Notes under the pieces: generated by a model
The model's input: only the letters and a program-made list of their open reading frames with translations
Told to the model about the DNA's origin: nothing
Databases searched by the model: none
Origin: Macrotis lagotis
Taxonomy: Eukaryota; Chordata; Mammalia; Peramelemorphia; Peramelidae
DNA: 64,000 nucleotides
Direction of reading: 5' to 3'
NCBI RefSeq assembly: GCF_037893015.1
Contig: NC_133658.1
Location: 19,030,583 to 19,094,582 of the forward strand
In this document: positions 23,631 through 36,299 of the stretch, one piece after another
Position numbering within the stretch: the first letter of the stretch is position 1
How the letters are laid out: the number at the start of each line of letters is the position of its first letter
Made by a program: the position numbers and the translations under genes

Positions 23631-24029
23631 ACAACTCTTGGAAATAATTTGACACAATGACTTTTGTGAGAACAGGGATGACTAGGAAGGTGAATGCCCA
23701 GGAGAAGTTAACCAGGTTGCCAGCCCAGTACATTAACTGCCCATTCTGATAACTGGACAAGATCCCTAGAACTGAGTTGGTGAAAAGTGGGAAGGGCATG
23801 GGCTCTGGCCTCATAGGAGTTGGGTTCAAATCTCCATACCATTTATTGCCTATGAGATCTTGGAAATTTTATTTGACTTCCATGATGCTCAGCCTCAGTT
23901 TCCTCTTGTGTTAAATAAGAGGGTTGAGCTTGATGGCCTCTAAAGTAAGGTCCCTGCCAGCTCTAGGTCTTTGACTCTTATTCCCTCAGATGGATATTGC
24001 CTACAACTATGGTTAAAACTTTAGGCACC

Positions 24030-25590
24030 CAGTAACCAAAGTGGTTCCAGCACTCATGAATGATAAAGATGTTGGGCAGAGAGTGGGCATCCAGATTAGT
24101 TCTCTCCTTTGTCTCAGACTTGCTTACTTCTATCCCTCCACAAAGCTACCTCGAAAGGACTGAAATGCCCCCCATTAGGAAACTTTCCCTAAAACTGGCT
24201 TGCCCCTATGGGTCTCCATCATCTGGTTTAAACACAACCAAAGCTTTTCTTGGTGAAGATGCAATGTCAATATGCGACAGAAGGTGTCGCTAATGCCAAA
24301 GACAAAGATGATGGTGCCACTATATTTTGTGAGCATCAAACAATGTGGAGATGCAAGGCTGTCAACCTCCAACATCCCAGTAGAGGGTCTCAAGAGAAGA
24401 CAGTCAGGCCCAGGAGGGATTTCTGAAGCCAGCAACCTCAACCCTGTTATTTTTCACAGGAGGAACCTTGTTCATGAGCCACAGGCTTCTTCCTTCTCTA
24501 TTCCAGCTTTCTCACTGGTACAATCCAAGGTTGGTCTCCACAACCTGTGTGGCTCTTCAGTGACTGGCTTCCTTCACTCTGTGGTGTGGAGAGGCATGCT
24601 CCTGGGCTGCAGACCCCTGAGAGCTGGCTTTGGACACACTGACAAATGGGACTGTTGCTGCCCAGGAAATCCAGGCCAACTCACTTAAGCTTCCTGAGCT
24701 CCCCTCCCTCACTTGTAGAGGTAAAATCATGAGACTCAACACTACCTGCAGATCCGCAGGACTGTGGTTAGGAAATGATTTGGTTCCAGATTCTTCTTTT
24801 CCAGAAGAGGATGAGGACAGGCAAGAGATCCTGGACAGGTGGTCCTCCATCTTGATGTGAGACTTTCCTCCCCAGAGGATGACACCAAACCTGGAGGCTC
24901 CTCAAGGCTCTCCACCAGACTTTGTGTATGTAGTGGGAGGTAAATGTGACAGTTGAAGCCCTCCTGGACCCTATGACAGTATTGTTACAAGAGGTCTCCA
25001 GGTTGAGAAAGACCCTGTTTCAGATTATCCATTTAAGTCTGTAATGGGTGGAGATGGGCCAATTTGGGACCACTAGTAGCTCTTCCTTCATCTCCATAAC
25101 CCTCTCAATTGACACTGATGTGGTTGACCCATTTTCTCCCAGAGGATATTCAGCCTAGGCTTCCAGATCATTTACCTGGGAGTGGGGAGTTAGATACTAT
25201 TTATATCAGATCCCACAAATTTGATTCTTTCCCCCAACCCTCAATGGCATCTACTTCAAATGTCTTGGGCTTCTGGCAAATGAGCTGAAAGCTCACCCCT
25301 GTTTTCCAAGGCAGTAGCACCCCTCAAAATCCACACAAAGAAATGGAAGACACTCTTGTCTTGCCACCTTGCCACTTGTTCATTGGAGCTGGATGAGCTG
25401 CTCTCCTCCCTGCACACTCCTGCAGGGGAAAGTAGAAGACAGAGTGATTGTAGTTCCCTGGGAGGAGTAGTTGGTGATGGAGGGTCCCCTCTAGATCCCA
25501 TAGTGTCTGGCTGCCCTGGAGCCTCATCAGTAACTTGAAAGGTTTCCCCCTTGGTATTTCTGTTCAAAATATTACTGTAGAGAAGTTTAA
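24030..25590. other. GC-richer island, possible decayed retrocopy of unknown parent
   Basis: This 1.5 kb has higher G+C and a denser mix of open frames than its surroundings. The most protein-like plus-strand stretch (24630-24860) ends FPEEDEDRQEILDRWSSILM before TGA. Neighbouring frames contain stops. No introns, domain or parent gene were recognised. It could equally be unique non-coding sequence. Confidence 0.3.
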
Positions 25591-25609
25591 TTTCCACATG
25601 TTTCTTTTC

Positions 25610-25776
25610 TTTTTTTTTTCATTTTTTTAGGTTTTTGCAAGGCAAATGGGGTTAAGTGGCTTGCCCAAGACCACAGAGCTAGGTAATTATTAAGTGTCTG
25701 AGACCGGATTTGAACCCAGGTACTCCTGACTCCAAGGCCGGTGCTTTATCCACTACGCCACTTAGCCGCCCCAAAT
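25610..25776 (-). repeat. WSINE1-like SINE
   Basis: Complete antisense copy with the flanking repeat tgtttcttttc at 25599-25609 and 25779-25789. Confidence 0.88.
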
Positions 25777-25874
25777 GTTGTTTCTTTTCAAACTCACAAC
25801 CACACAAATCCATCATTTCCTCCTTAGGGTTTAACAACTTCCTTTTTTTTTGCTGTTCAGTTGCTTCATTGACA

Positions 25875-26035
25875 TCCAACATATGATGACCCTGTTTGTG
25901 GTTTTATTGGCAAAGATACTAGAGTGATTTGTCCTTTCTTCAGTTCATTTTACATATGAGGAAACTGATGAAAACAGGGTTAAATGACTTGCCCAGGGGG
26001 TATACAGTTACCATGTGTCTGAGGCCAAATTTGCA
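25875..26035 (-). repeat. CORE-SINE, antisense
   Basis: 'gttttattggcaaagatact', 'agttcattttacatatgagg' and 'aaatgacttgcccagggggt'; its head is cut by the next SINE. Confidence 0.7.
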
Positions 26036-26045
26036 CTAGGAAGAT

Positions 26046-26365
26046 GAGTGGGGGCAGCTAGGTAACCCAGTGGATAGAGCTGGTCTAGCAGTCAGGAGAA
26101 TGGGTACTTGCATCCAGCCTCAGACCCTTGCCTCTTACTAAAAGTGTGACCTTGAGCAAGTCACTTAATCCTGTTTCCTTCACGTCCAGGGTCATCTCCA
26201 GCTGTCTTGATTCGTACCTGGCCACTGGACGCACATAATTTTGAAGGAGAAAGTGAAATTGGTAACTTCCCATTATTCCAATTCAATTCATATGCTTGTC
26301 ATGTTATCACCAACCTGATGTCATGGCCTCCATTGAGAACAAAGGACAAGCAACATCAGTAGGAA
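26046..26365 (+). repeat. CORE-SINE, full length
   Basis: 'ggggcagctaggtaacccag' head through 'cacgtccagggtcatctcca' to 'cctccattgagaacaaagga', the sense version of the family at 55911-56215. Confidence 0.8.
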
Positions 26366-26369
26366 GAAG

Positions 26370-27640
26370 AGTTTTCCTGTTTCCAGGCCTGATGTTCTAT
26401 CTACTGTACAACCAGTTGTCCAAGAATTTCCTTACTAGACTGAAAAATATGAGTTTATTTCCAGGCATCTAAACTACTTTCTAGGTTCAACTCTGGCTCT
26501 GCTATCTATAGGTCTTCTCTGATTCTCCCTTCCCTACCTCCTGCCATAAGATATTAGTGCTTTAATGGTCATCCCCAAATACTCTATATTTTCTTTGTAT
26601 TTATAGTAGATGTTCAGGAGAGGCAAAATGGTGGAGATTGAAGGCCCACCTCTGACACATATTGGCCAGTGGATCCTGGACAAAATATCTGGCATCTCAG
26701 TGCTCTAGGACACGATCTAAGAAGGCTCTATATCATGGAGAATTTGTCAGCCTTCATTGGTAGAGGAAGTTTTCAACCTTGGGAATTCTTTATATCAAAT
26801 AAATTAAAGTCCAATCCCCTACCTCTATCTATGTACTTTCTTCTGTCTGTTCTCATTCTTTTAGATTTTCTCCTTGGCAATTCTTTTCTCCACTCTTGTT
26901 CACTTCCAAGATGTATTTCTAAAACCATGCATCTCAGACTTTTATCGTCTATATTATGGAATTTCTATTGGTTCCCAAGTAGTAAATGAATGATTGAATA
27001 GATAAGGGAGAGGAATTCATTAGATTATTATATCACACATGATGGCAGAAGATCCATAGAGGTTGAATGACTCACCCAAAATCACACATGTGCTCTTTAG
27101 CAAAGCTTTTTTTTCCCTTCTCTAGTCCACAGTCTCTCATAAACCAGGATCCCTTTTTCCCCCTTTTGTTGCCAACTTGGAAATCCCCATGGTTCTGACT
27201 TCAGATCACATTCCCAATCTGAACAACAGTTCAATAAAATAGACAAGATAGATTTTAATATCCACAGTTGTTCATACTTGGGATTTCATCAGCATGGGAA
27301 ACTCCCTGAGTTCTAAAGCCCTCCATTGAGAGCTAAAGTTACCTCAGAAAGTTGCCTCAAAAGACAGAGAGGTGTTGCAAGAGACCTTGCTCTGGGAAAA
27401 AAAAAAATTGACTTCCATATGTCAACTTGAACACAGATTTTTGAAACTTCAGGCTTGGCGCTCTCATTACCCATGACATAGCAGTCTTGATGATGTGAAA
27501 TGATTCCCTTAATATTCGATAGAAGCTGATAGTAAAGGAAGAATGTATTCCAACCTTAGCCTTAAACAGGTATGGGAATCTTATACTCTTTCCATTATAT
27601 TATACACTGTTTCACACTAAAGTAAACAAAGAAACTGTCT
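26370..27640. other. Intergenic sequence without recognised gene or repeat
   Basis: A single 106-codon open frame at 26669-26989 (plus) shows no domain and no coding-like composition. Confidence 0.4.
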
Positions 27641-27654
27641 TTTTAAAAAAAAAT

Positions 27655-27765
27655 AGTTATTTAAGGCAATGGGGTTAAGTTACTTGCCCAAAGTAATTAT
27701 TAAATAACTGAGGCTAGATTTGAATTCAGGACCTCCTGACTCCAAGGCTGAAAGGTTCTCTTTAT
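27655..27765 (-). repeat. WSINE1-like SINE, truncated
   Basis: 'aaggcaatggggttaagtta' to 'aggacctcctgactccaagg'; the head end is lost. Confidence 0.65.
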
Positions 27766-27784
27766 AGTATAAAGTATTATTTTT

Positions 27785-28252
27785 TGAAAGATTTTATTTA
27801 TTTTGAGTTTTACAGATGTACCCCTATTCTGGCTTTCATCCCACTCCCCACAGAAGGCATGCTGTGAGTCTTTACATTATTTCCATGGTATCCATTGATC
27901 TAAGTTGAATGTGATAAGAGAGAAATCATAGCCTTAAGGAAGAAAAAAAAGTACAAGAGATAGCAAAATTACATAATAAGATAATTCTTTTTTTCTAAAT
28001 TAAAGGTAACAGTCTTTGGTCTTTGTTCCAACTCCACAGTTGTTTCTCTGGATACAGATGGTATTCTCCATTGCAGACAGCCTGAAATTGTCCCTGATTG
28101 TTGCACTGATGGAATGAACAATTCCATTGAGAATTATTGTCGCTTCCATGTTGCTGTTGGGGTGCACAATGTTCTCCTGGTTCTGCTCATCCTGCTCAGC
28201 ACCAGTTCATGCAAATCCCTTCATGCTTCCCTCAGTGTCCCATCCCTCCTGG
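27785..28252 (-). mobile_element. L1 3'-end fragment
   Basis: The same 455-470 bp segment as 7199-7653, in the same orientation and ending at the same point ('ccatccctcctgg'). It abuts the tail of the ORF1-only element at 28253. Confidence 0.75.
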
Positions 28253-29204
28253 TTTCTTTTTTTTTTACTTTATTTATACTTTACTAAAATATTCTTTTTT
28301 AAGGGTAAACATAATACCCCTTCCCCCACAAAAATATAGAACTTCATGAGAAATAAAGTAAAAGAAAGAGGAAAAATATATTTCAGTCTGTGTTTGGATA
28401 CCATCAGCTCTGTCTCAGGTGGATCATATTCTTTATCATAAGTCCATCAGAGAAGTTACTTGCATATTTTTCCACAGTTGCTGTTGCTGATTGTAATTGT
28501 AATTCCCTCCCTCCATTCCTCCCTACTATCATATATTATATTTTCTCTCTCCTTTCACTCTGTCCCTCTTCTAAAATGTGCTGTAAGGCAGCTGAGTGAT
28601 GCAGTGGAAAGAGTACTGCACCTAGGACCAGGAAGCTCCAAGCCTACCTACCACCCAGAGAACCAGCAACCACCCAGCCCTGTGGTCCCGGACAGGTCAC
28701 CCGATCCCTGCACCTTGCAAAAGTAACAAAGAAACTTTGTTGTATCTGACTATTCTCTCCTATGATCTACCCTCTCCTCTATCACCCACATCTCCCCTTC
28801 CCCCCTATACCCTTTCTCTCTTTTTTACTCTAGATGTCTATACCTTATTGAATGTGTATGCTTTTTCCTCTCTGAGCAATTTCTGATGAGAATGAAGGTT
28901 CCCTCATTCCCCCTTGCCTTCCCCTCTTTGTTATAATTGTAAAAGCTCATTGCAAAAAAAAAATCTTTTATATGAAATACCTTAGCCTATTCCACCTCTC
29001 CTTTCTCTTACTCCTCATACATTTCCCTTTTAGCCATTGATTCCATTTTTACAATATATGATATCTTCAAATTCAGCTCTCTCTCCTATACTTCATCTAT
29101 AAAAGCTCCTTCTGCCTGTTCTATTAAATGAGAAGGTTAATATGAGTATTATCAGCATCATTTTTCTGTGCAGGAATACATGTAATTCATCACCATTAAG
29201 TCTC

Positions 29205-30500
29205 TCATAATTTGCCATTCTCTTCCACTCTCTGTGCTTCACCTGAGTCCTATACACTTGAAGGTCAAACTTTTTGTTCAGCTGTGGTCATTTTAACAGG
29301 AACATTTGGAATTCCCTGTTTCTTTGAAAGCCCATCTTTTCCCCTGTAGGAGGATGTTCGGTTTTGCTGGGTAGTTGAGTCTCAGTTGCATTCCAAGCTC
29401 TCCTGCCTTCCAGAATATTATATTCCGAGTCATACAAACCCTTAATGTGGATGCTGCTAAGTCCTGTTTGATGCTGACTGCAGCTCCATGATATTTGAAT
29501 TATGTTCTTCTGGCTGCTTGTAATATTTTCTCTTTGACTTGGGAGTTCTGGAACTTGACTATAATATTCCTGGGGGTTGGTTTTTTGGGATTTGTTTCTT
29601 GGGGGGATCGGTGGGTTCTCTCCATTTCTATTTTGCCCTCTGCTTCTAGGATATCAGGGCAATTTTCCTATAGAAATTCTTTAAAAGTGAGGTCAAGGCC
29701 CTTTTCTTGATCATAACTTTCAGGTATCCCAATAATTTTTAAATTACCTTTTCTGAATCTGTTTTCCAGATCAGTTGTTTTTCAATGAGATGTTTCACAT
29801 TTTTCTTCTAATTTTTCATTCTTTTGATATTGAAGTATTGTGTCTTGATTTTTCATAAAATCATCAGCTTCCTTCAGCCTTTATCTCCATTCTACATCTG
29901 AAGGATTTGTTTTCCTCAGAGAGCTTATCTCCTTTTCCATCTGGGCAATCCTGCTTTTTAAACAATCTTCTCTTCATTTACATTTTGAACTGTTTTATCC
30001 ATTTGACCTAAGCTGTTTTTTAACATGTTATTGTCTTCAGCATTTTTGGATCTCCTTGATTAAACTACTAACTTCTTTTTCATGTTTGTCCTCCATCTCT
30101 CTCATTTCTTTTCCCATTTTTTTCTTCTCTCCCCATTACTTGATTTCCTTGGGTTTATTTTTTAGGTTTTTGCAAGGCAATGGAATTAAGTGGCTTGCTC
30201 AAGGCCATACAGCTAAGTAATTATTAAGTGTCTAAGGCCAGCTTTGAACTCAGGTACTCCTTACTCCAGGGCCAGTGCTCTATCCATTGTGCAACCTAGC
30301 TGCCCCCTCCCACTTACTTGATTTTCAAAATCTTTTTTGAGCTCAGTCATTGCCTGAGACCAGCTCCTATTTTTGTTGGAGTCTTTAGATGCAGGATCTT
30401 GTACTTCCTCATCTTCAGATTGAGTATTTTGCTCCTCCTTCGAATCACAGACAAAGTATTTGTCAATGGTCAGGTTCCTTTATTTTTTCTGTTTACTCAT
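29205..30500 (-). pseudogene. L1-type ORF1 remnant, interrupted by a SINE
   Basis: ATG at 30500 aligns with the start of the 10890 copy. The coiled-coil part is split by a SINE at 30146-30306. RRM and C-terminal text persist ('gaactttgacttgggagttc' region near 29540) with several frame breaks. The stop equivalent is at 29205. Confidence 0.75.
30146..30306 (-). repeat. WSINE1-like SINE inside the ORF1 remnant
   Basis: Complete antisense copy. An imperfect repeat of the form ctcccca/ttacttgattt at about 30128-30145 and 30307-30324 marks the target site. Confidence 0.85.
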
Positions 30501-31239
30501 TTCTCCAGCCTGTGCCTGGTTTTGGGCTGCTTCCTGAACTTTTGAGTTTTATTGGAGCACCCCCACAGTGACCTCAGTGTGTAGGCTCTGACTGCTATCC
30601 TGGCCTGTTCCTCTGCCAACCCGATGAGGTGGGGTGGGGTCCCTGTTCTATGGGGACCTAGACTGCAATCAGGATCTGAATGTGATAATGTGATCAGAGT
30701 CCCAGAGACCTGTCCCAGGCACAGGGGATAGACTTCGGAAGTCTCCTCCATTCCCTTACCTTAGGTAGGCTAAGCACTCAGGGTGCAGCTGCCTAGAGGC
30801 TCCTGCTTGCCAGCTCCAAGAGCCTGCTTCCATTTCCTGGACTTGGCCATGCTGAGTGTTATGACCTGCTAAGGGCCTCAGCTTTGTGTTCTCCTTGGCA
30901 GAGATCTCCTTGCTGATCTTCCAAGTCATGCTCAGTGCTCCCTGGCGGGCACGTCAGAAAACTGCTTCTTCTGTGGGGAGACAGGGCTCCCAGGCACCCT
31001 GGGGCTGTTCTTGGAAGGCTGAAGTTTCTTCACTCTGGAGAGGCCAACCCTGCAACCCCATGGAACAGTTTTCCCACTATTTTCTTGGTTACCTTGGGCT
31101 GGAAAATTGCCTAACTGGATCTTTCTGTGAGTTATGTCTCTTGAAAATTTAGAGTCATAATTTTAAGATTTTTGAATTGTTTTTGGAGGAAGCAACTAGA
31201 AGAGGCTCTTCTCCTGCTTCCATCTTGGCTCTGCCCCCT

Positions 31240-31860
31240 GCTATGAAACATGAAACATTCTTCTAGACTTATTTTCTTGCTGATAATACTTTGCCCACTC
31301 CCACCCCATATACTCTCTTTGTCCTCAAATTACTTTGAATACAAAGTCTAGATTTTTCCTTCCATCTTATATTGATTTACAATAATTTCATTTGTATCCA
31401 TGTTTTGGATGAGGGATTGGATCTGTGATTTTGTTGCTATCAGGAACTTCCAGGTAAGGAAATTCCATTTACCACTTCAGATTGTCATCTTTTCCTCAGC
31501 TAATGAAAGTTCTCTACATTTAACCCATCATGAACTCTCAGATGCTGTTTTCCTGTCATGTTCAAGTCCCTGACACCATATATGAACACTCTTCCCTCCT
31601 TCTACTCCAGTTTAGGGGGTGGGTGGGGGTGATAATCATTGAATTAACAGAACCAGTCTTGGAAAGCATACATCAAACAATTGCTCTGCCAATCACCATC
31701 CCCACTACCTTCCCTGTGCAAATCATTCATCCCTAGGCATTGTTTCTTTATATAAATGGTATTCCTCTTATTGGAACAAAAGTCCTCTAGGGGGCAGAAG
31801 CAACCATGATTTTCTCTTTGAATTTTCAGTGCTTTACCTGGCCCATAGTAAGGACTTTTA
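31240..31860. other. Intergenic, nothing recognised
   Basis: Short open frames only. Confidence 0.4.
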
Positions 31861-31874
31861 AATATTGTTTCTGT

Positions 31875-31940
31875 TCATTCATTCATTCATTCATTCATTT
31901 ATTCATTTATTCATTCATTCTACCAGTCATTCATTCATTC
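31875..31940. repeat. ATTC tetranucleotide repeat
   Basis: About 14 units of attc with a few attt variants. Confidence 0.92.
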
Positions 31941-32666
31941 CAATCATCCATTCAAAGTCATTTATTCATCACCTATTAGAGTACAGAATGATAATATTTT
32001 TTCAGTGATGAGACCATTCACATGCCAGTCAGACCCATGAAATATGGTAGTAATAAGTAGATAAGGACCTAGAGCACCAAGTTCTACCATTTGAACAGTG
32101 TCCCAGAAAGTCCCTATGACTTCAGAGAACAACATGGGCCCTTCTCTTTTCCCCATCACCAAAATGGATGAATAAGATAATGAGTTTGAGTATTATTGTA
32201 ACAGTAACCACCAGTCCCTTATTCTCATGGGAACATGACCCCATGGTTTTCAAGTCAAAGATTAGGTTCCAATTCTGATTCTACTCTTGTTTCCCATTGT
32301 GGTTTGGGGCATATCATTCCTCTTTTTAGGCCCTCAGTTTTCTCTGTGTAAAATGAGTAGGGTTGAACAATGTGATTTCTAAGAGAGTGCCTTCCCCTTA
32401 AAGTTATCATCCATCAATGCTGTTGTACCTATACATACATGTGATTTTCTCCATAAGAATATGGCATGGGACTAGGGTTTTATTTTCTCTTTCTATTCAC
32501 ATTACTTAACAAGGATCAGGCACTATGCACATAGGAAGTGCTTAATAAAGGTGTATTAATTTAGTGTTGGATGGATTGTTTTTAATTTTTAATTTATAAT
32601 TCCAGATATTTGAATCCTCCCTTCATACATTAAAAAAAAGCTTCATCTATTCTTTTGAAGTGTGTG

Positions 32667-32825
32667 TTGAGGGCAGTTAGGTGTCACAGTGGACAGAGCA
32701 CAAGCCCTGGAGTAAGGAGTACCTGAGTTCAAATCCAGACTCAGTCACTTAATAATTACCTAGCTGTGTGACCTTGGGCAAGTCATTTAACCCCATTGCC
32801 TTAAGGACATAAGAAAATTTAAAAA
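32667..32825 (+). repeat. WSINE1-like SINE
   Basis: 'agggcagttaggtgtcacag' head to 'aaccccattgccttaaggac'. The A tail is degraded. Confidence 0.82.
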
Positions 32826-33211
32826 CATGTGTGTATGCATGTTCATTTATATGTGTATATGTGCATATCTAATCTTCCTTAGTCCATGACTTGGATGGCA
32901 GACTGTTGAGCTATTATGATGGACATCACCTGGTTTCAGGTTTGTAAGAGCTATAAATCAGGAGATTTATTATCCATCATATGGATTGATTGGATAGATT
33001 CTGATCTACCCACTCCATGTATAATCAATGTTTACCTTGAAATACCTTACATACTTTGGTCTTCTATTTGATTCAGATAGTAATTTAATTTTTCAAGTGC
33101 ATGCTGTCTTGCAATATAAGTATGAACCCTGGGAATGCAATATGTTTGTCTTATTTCACCATTGCATTTCCCTCACTTCCAGCTGAGTTATTTTCTCATA
33201 GGTTTTTGTTA

Positions 33212-33620
33212 TTAAGAGATGTCAATCATCTCTAACTCTTTGTGATCCCATTTGGGGTTTTCTTTTTTAAATTTATTTATTTATTTAAGTCAATGGGGTT
33301 AAGTGACTTGCCCAAGGTCAGACAGTTAAGCAAATATTAAATATCTGAGCTCACATTTGAACTCAGTTTCTCCTGACTCCAGGGTCAGTGCTCTATCCAC
33401 TACACTACCTAGTTGCCCACATTTGGGGTTTTCTTGGCAAAGATATTAGAGTGGTAGACCATTTCCTTCTATGGTTCATTTTACAGGTGAGATAACTGAG
33501 ACACAGAGATAAGTGGCTTTTCCATGGTCACAAAGTTAAAATGCGTCTGAGATTTGAACTCAGGAAGATGAATCTTCCTGACTCCACTCCTAGTCCTCTA
33601 TTCATTGCACCACCTTGCTC
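33212..33620 (-). repeat. CORE-SINE interrupted by another SINE
   Basis: The antisense tail starts near 33212 ('agagatgtcaatcatctcta'), breaks at 33264, and resumes at 33420 with 'catttggggttttcttggca' to the head near 33615. Confidence 0.8.
33265..33419 (-). repeat. WSINE1-like SINE inserted in the CORE-SINE
   Basis: A perfect 16-bp duplication catttggggttttctt at 33249-33264 and 33420-33435 flanks it. Confidence 0.92.
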
Positions 33621-33629
33621 ACATCAGTA

Positions 33630-35890
33630 CTCAGTAAATAACATGGTGTTTAATGAATGCTTCTTGAATAAATGATTGACAACTCTTTGTCTACTTAGTA
33701 ATTACCAAGAGGAGAGCAGCCCCAATGTCTAGGTTGCATGATGCTGCACCTTAATATAGAAAGATGACTGACTTGTGTATGTCCTTGATATCTAATCTGG
33801 GATCTGGGATTATTAATGGCAAGTCTATGAACTACTATAGGTGAGGAAGGCAAGAAAGAAATCATAGGTTCTTTTGGAAAGGAACCAGATTCTGACTGAT
33901 TAAGCACTAATTATATTTTAAATAGACCAGAGGAAATGGCCAGTAGCAAATAAATTCATTTATGCAAGTAAAACAATAAACAAAAATCAGTAAAGTTAGA
34001 TAGCTTGAATAGAGTAAAGAATACTGAAAAATTAAGCAGCTGTTCATGTGGGAGCAAGAGAAAATACCTCCCCTGAACCAAGGAGAGAAGAAATAGTCTT
34101 ATGGTGGGGAGGCTGCTTTCAAGGTTTGTAAGAGCTATAAATCAGGACATTTATTATCCATCATATGGATTGATTGGATGAATACTGGCTTCCCCACAGA
34201 GTTGCATATTCAGTGTCACCTGTTAGTCATTCAAAAATTCAAGATTTGCTTCTAAGACTCAGATCTCTCTCAAAGTCCTACTCTTTGGGGATATTTTCCA
34301 ATAATTTTCTTTACACAGATGAAAAACATTTGCCCAAAATTCTCCCAGCCAATCATGTGTCATGTTCACTTAATAACATTTAATAACAGAAACTCAGGGC
34401 TATTTCCTCGGAAGGGGGCGGTGTTAAAAATATAGAATGTCTACCTCAACTAGGTGAGAAGAGATGTTATAAAGTTATCTCTTACACTTAAGTATTTGAT
34501 TATGACTGTTGCTATTTGTGTATGTGTGTGTGTGTCTATCGTTAGACCAAAGACATTGTAAATGATTCCTGCAACATTCCAACAGGATGATAAATCTAAA
34601 TTTGGAAAAAAATCTCAAATATCATCTAGTTCATCCTTTTACAGATGAAGAAACAGAGAATCTGATAAGGTAAATAAGATGGTCAGAGTCATACAAGTAT
34701 TAAATACCATAGGTAGAATTTGGATCAAGTCTTCTGGCTCTATAGCCCAGAATGAGCCTTCACCTGAATGTCATGTTCTCCTGGATGATCCCATTGCTCC
34801 TACTCTATTAACCATTTCCTTGATGTCTTCCATATTTCTCTGCACCATGGGAGCTTCTCTCTCTAGGAAGTGTAGACATCATTCTCATAATTCTACAAGA
34901 CATAGTAATCTTTCCTCAAACAGGTATGTGTCCATGTGTTCATGTGTGTGTATATATGTGTTGTTTGTGTTCCAGTGCTTGGTACTATACTGATACAAAA
35001 CAAATGTTTTTCTGAGTGATTTTGAATGTGTCTTATATGTGACTATTTTATCCTTTTACACTCTATCCTTGCCCTTGGCCATATCTCCTCCTCCTTCTCC
35101 TTGTGACATCCATCTTGATATCTTTCCATGTTTCCTCTTCCATGAAATAGGGCATTGAATTTGGAGCCAGAGGATATGAGTTTTTTCCTATTATATAGAT
35201 ACACATATATATGTGTCTCTGTACATATATACAACACACATGATACATACACATGTGTATTTGTTTTATTGGAGGAGGATGGTGAAGTAGAAAATTCCCA
35301 GAAAGATAGTTTTATAGTTTTATCTGTTACATGTCTATAGTTTGTTATTTTATTCTTTTATTAAGATAAACTTTTAAATATTCAGACTAGGAAGAAATAG
35401 ATAGAGAGCAGCCCTCAAAGACTTCTTTAATAGTCCCATAAAAATTTCCATGGTTCTTATGCATTCATCACATACTCATCATCATAAGGGACTGTGGAAG
35501 ATATGTAAAAGACATGCATAGATACAATTGCAATCACAAGTAGATAGATACAATTGCAATCACAAATAAAAGTATTCAATAAATGGGAAACATGCTAAAT
35601 GTCCATTTGTGAAGATCATAAACATGCCCTAAAGATTAAAGGAGGAACAAGCTCAATTTCTTTCTTTCTTGTTATCATCACCCAAAACAGAAACCATAGC
35701 ATTGAACTTAGAAGAAATTGTGTTCTCATATCGTATCCTCTCCTGGATGGATTCTCTCACATTGGGCTGATAGGTCCCTTCAGTTCATCGAGTCTCAGTT
35801 GCCTCATCTAGAAAATGGGAAAAGAATTTCAGGACTTTTACTCCCTGTCTTCTTGTCGAGGACCTCCCTTCTTCAGAAACCCTCCTCTTC
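33630..35890. other. Intergenic with a MIR-like piece and TG/TA runs
   Basis: The phrase at 34127-34177 ('aaggtttgtaagagctataa...ggattgattggat') repeats 32937-32995, showing a dispersed pair of unknown nature. A short TG run is at 34517-34540 and alternating ATGT at 35195-35262. Confidence 0.5.
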
Positions 35891-35894
35891 TTAA

Positions 35895-36013
35895 CAGCCA
35901 CTTAGGCAGTTGAAAAATATTTTTTGAGCAATTATTATATATGAAATACTGAACTAAGAGCCAGGGATGTGAAAAATACAAAGAAAGGAGAATAAAACAA
36001 AATGCACGCACAT

Positions 36014-36059
<46 letters not shown>

Positions 36060-36260
36060 CATTCACAACAATTCTTTCCCTTAAGGAACTCACATTCTCA
36101 TATTCTGGTTGGGAAAACATAAGTAAATAATTTAGTAAAAGTAAGATATGTACAAAGTAAATGGAAAGTAGTCTGATAGGGCAAGAAATAGAAACAGGAA
36201 CATCTAGAGAAATGAAGAAGGGCTTCCTGAGGGGGGAATTTGAGTTAAGCCCATCAAGAG
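35895..36260 (+). repeat. Ancient interspersed repeat, 5' portion
   Basis: 'cacattctcatattctggtt' then 'ggaaaacataagtaaataat' and 'gaagggcttcctgagggggg' matches the front part of the 41.4-42.65 kb repeat. Broken by a CA microsatellite. Confidence 0.45.
36014..36059. repeat. CA microsatellite
   Basis: About 22 CA units. Confidence 0.95.
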
Positions 36261-36299
36261 AATCATCTTCAACCAATATTCCCATCTCCACCTCCCACA

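Larger units (their letters stand above)
28253..31239 (-). mobile_element. Second ORF1-only (HAL1-like) LINE, with 5' start
   Basis: The minus strand starts near 31239 (gggggcagagccaagatgg), has a 740-bp leader, ORF1 remnant (30500-29205), the C/T-rich spacer, SINE module C (28584-28735), and an A-rich end at 28253-28275. No ORF2 text is present. It is about 70-80% like the 8.4-11.2 kb copy by eye, and extends further 5'. I could not find a flanking duplication. Confidence 0.78.
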
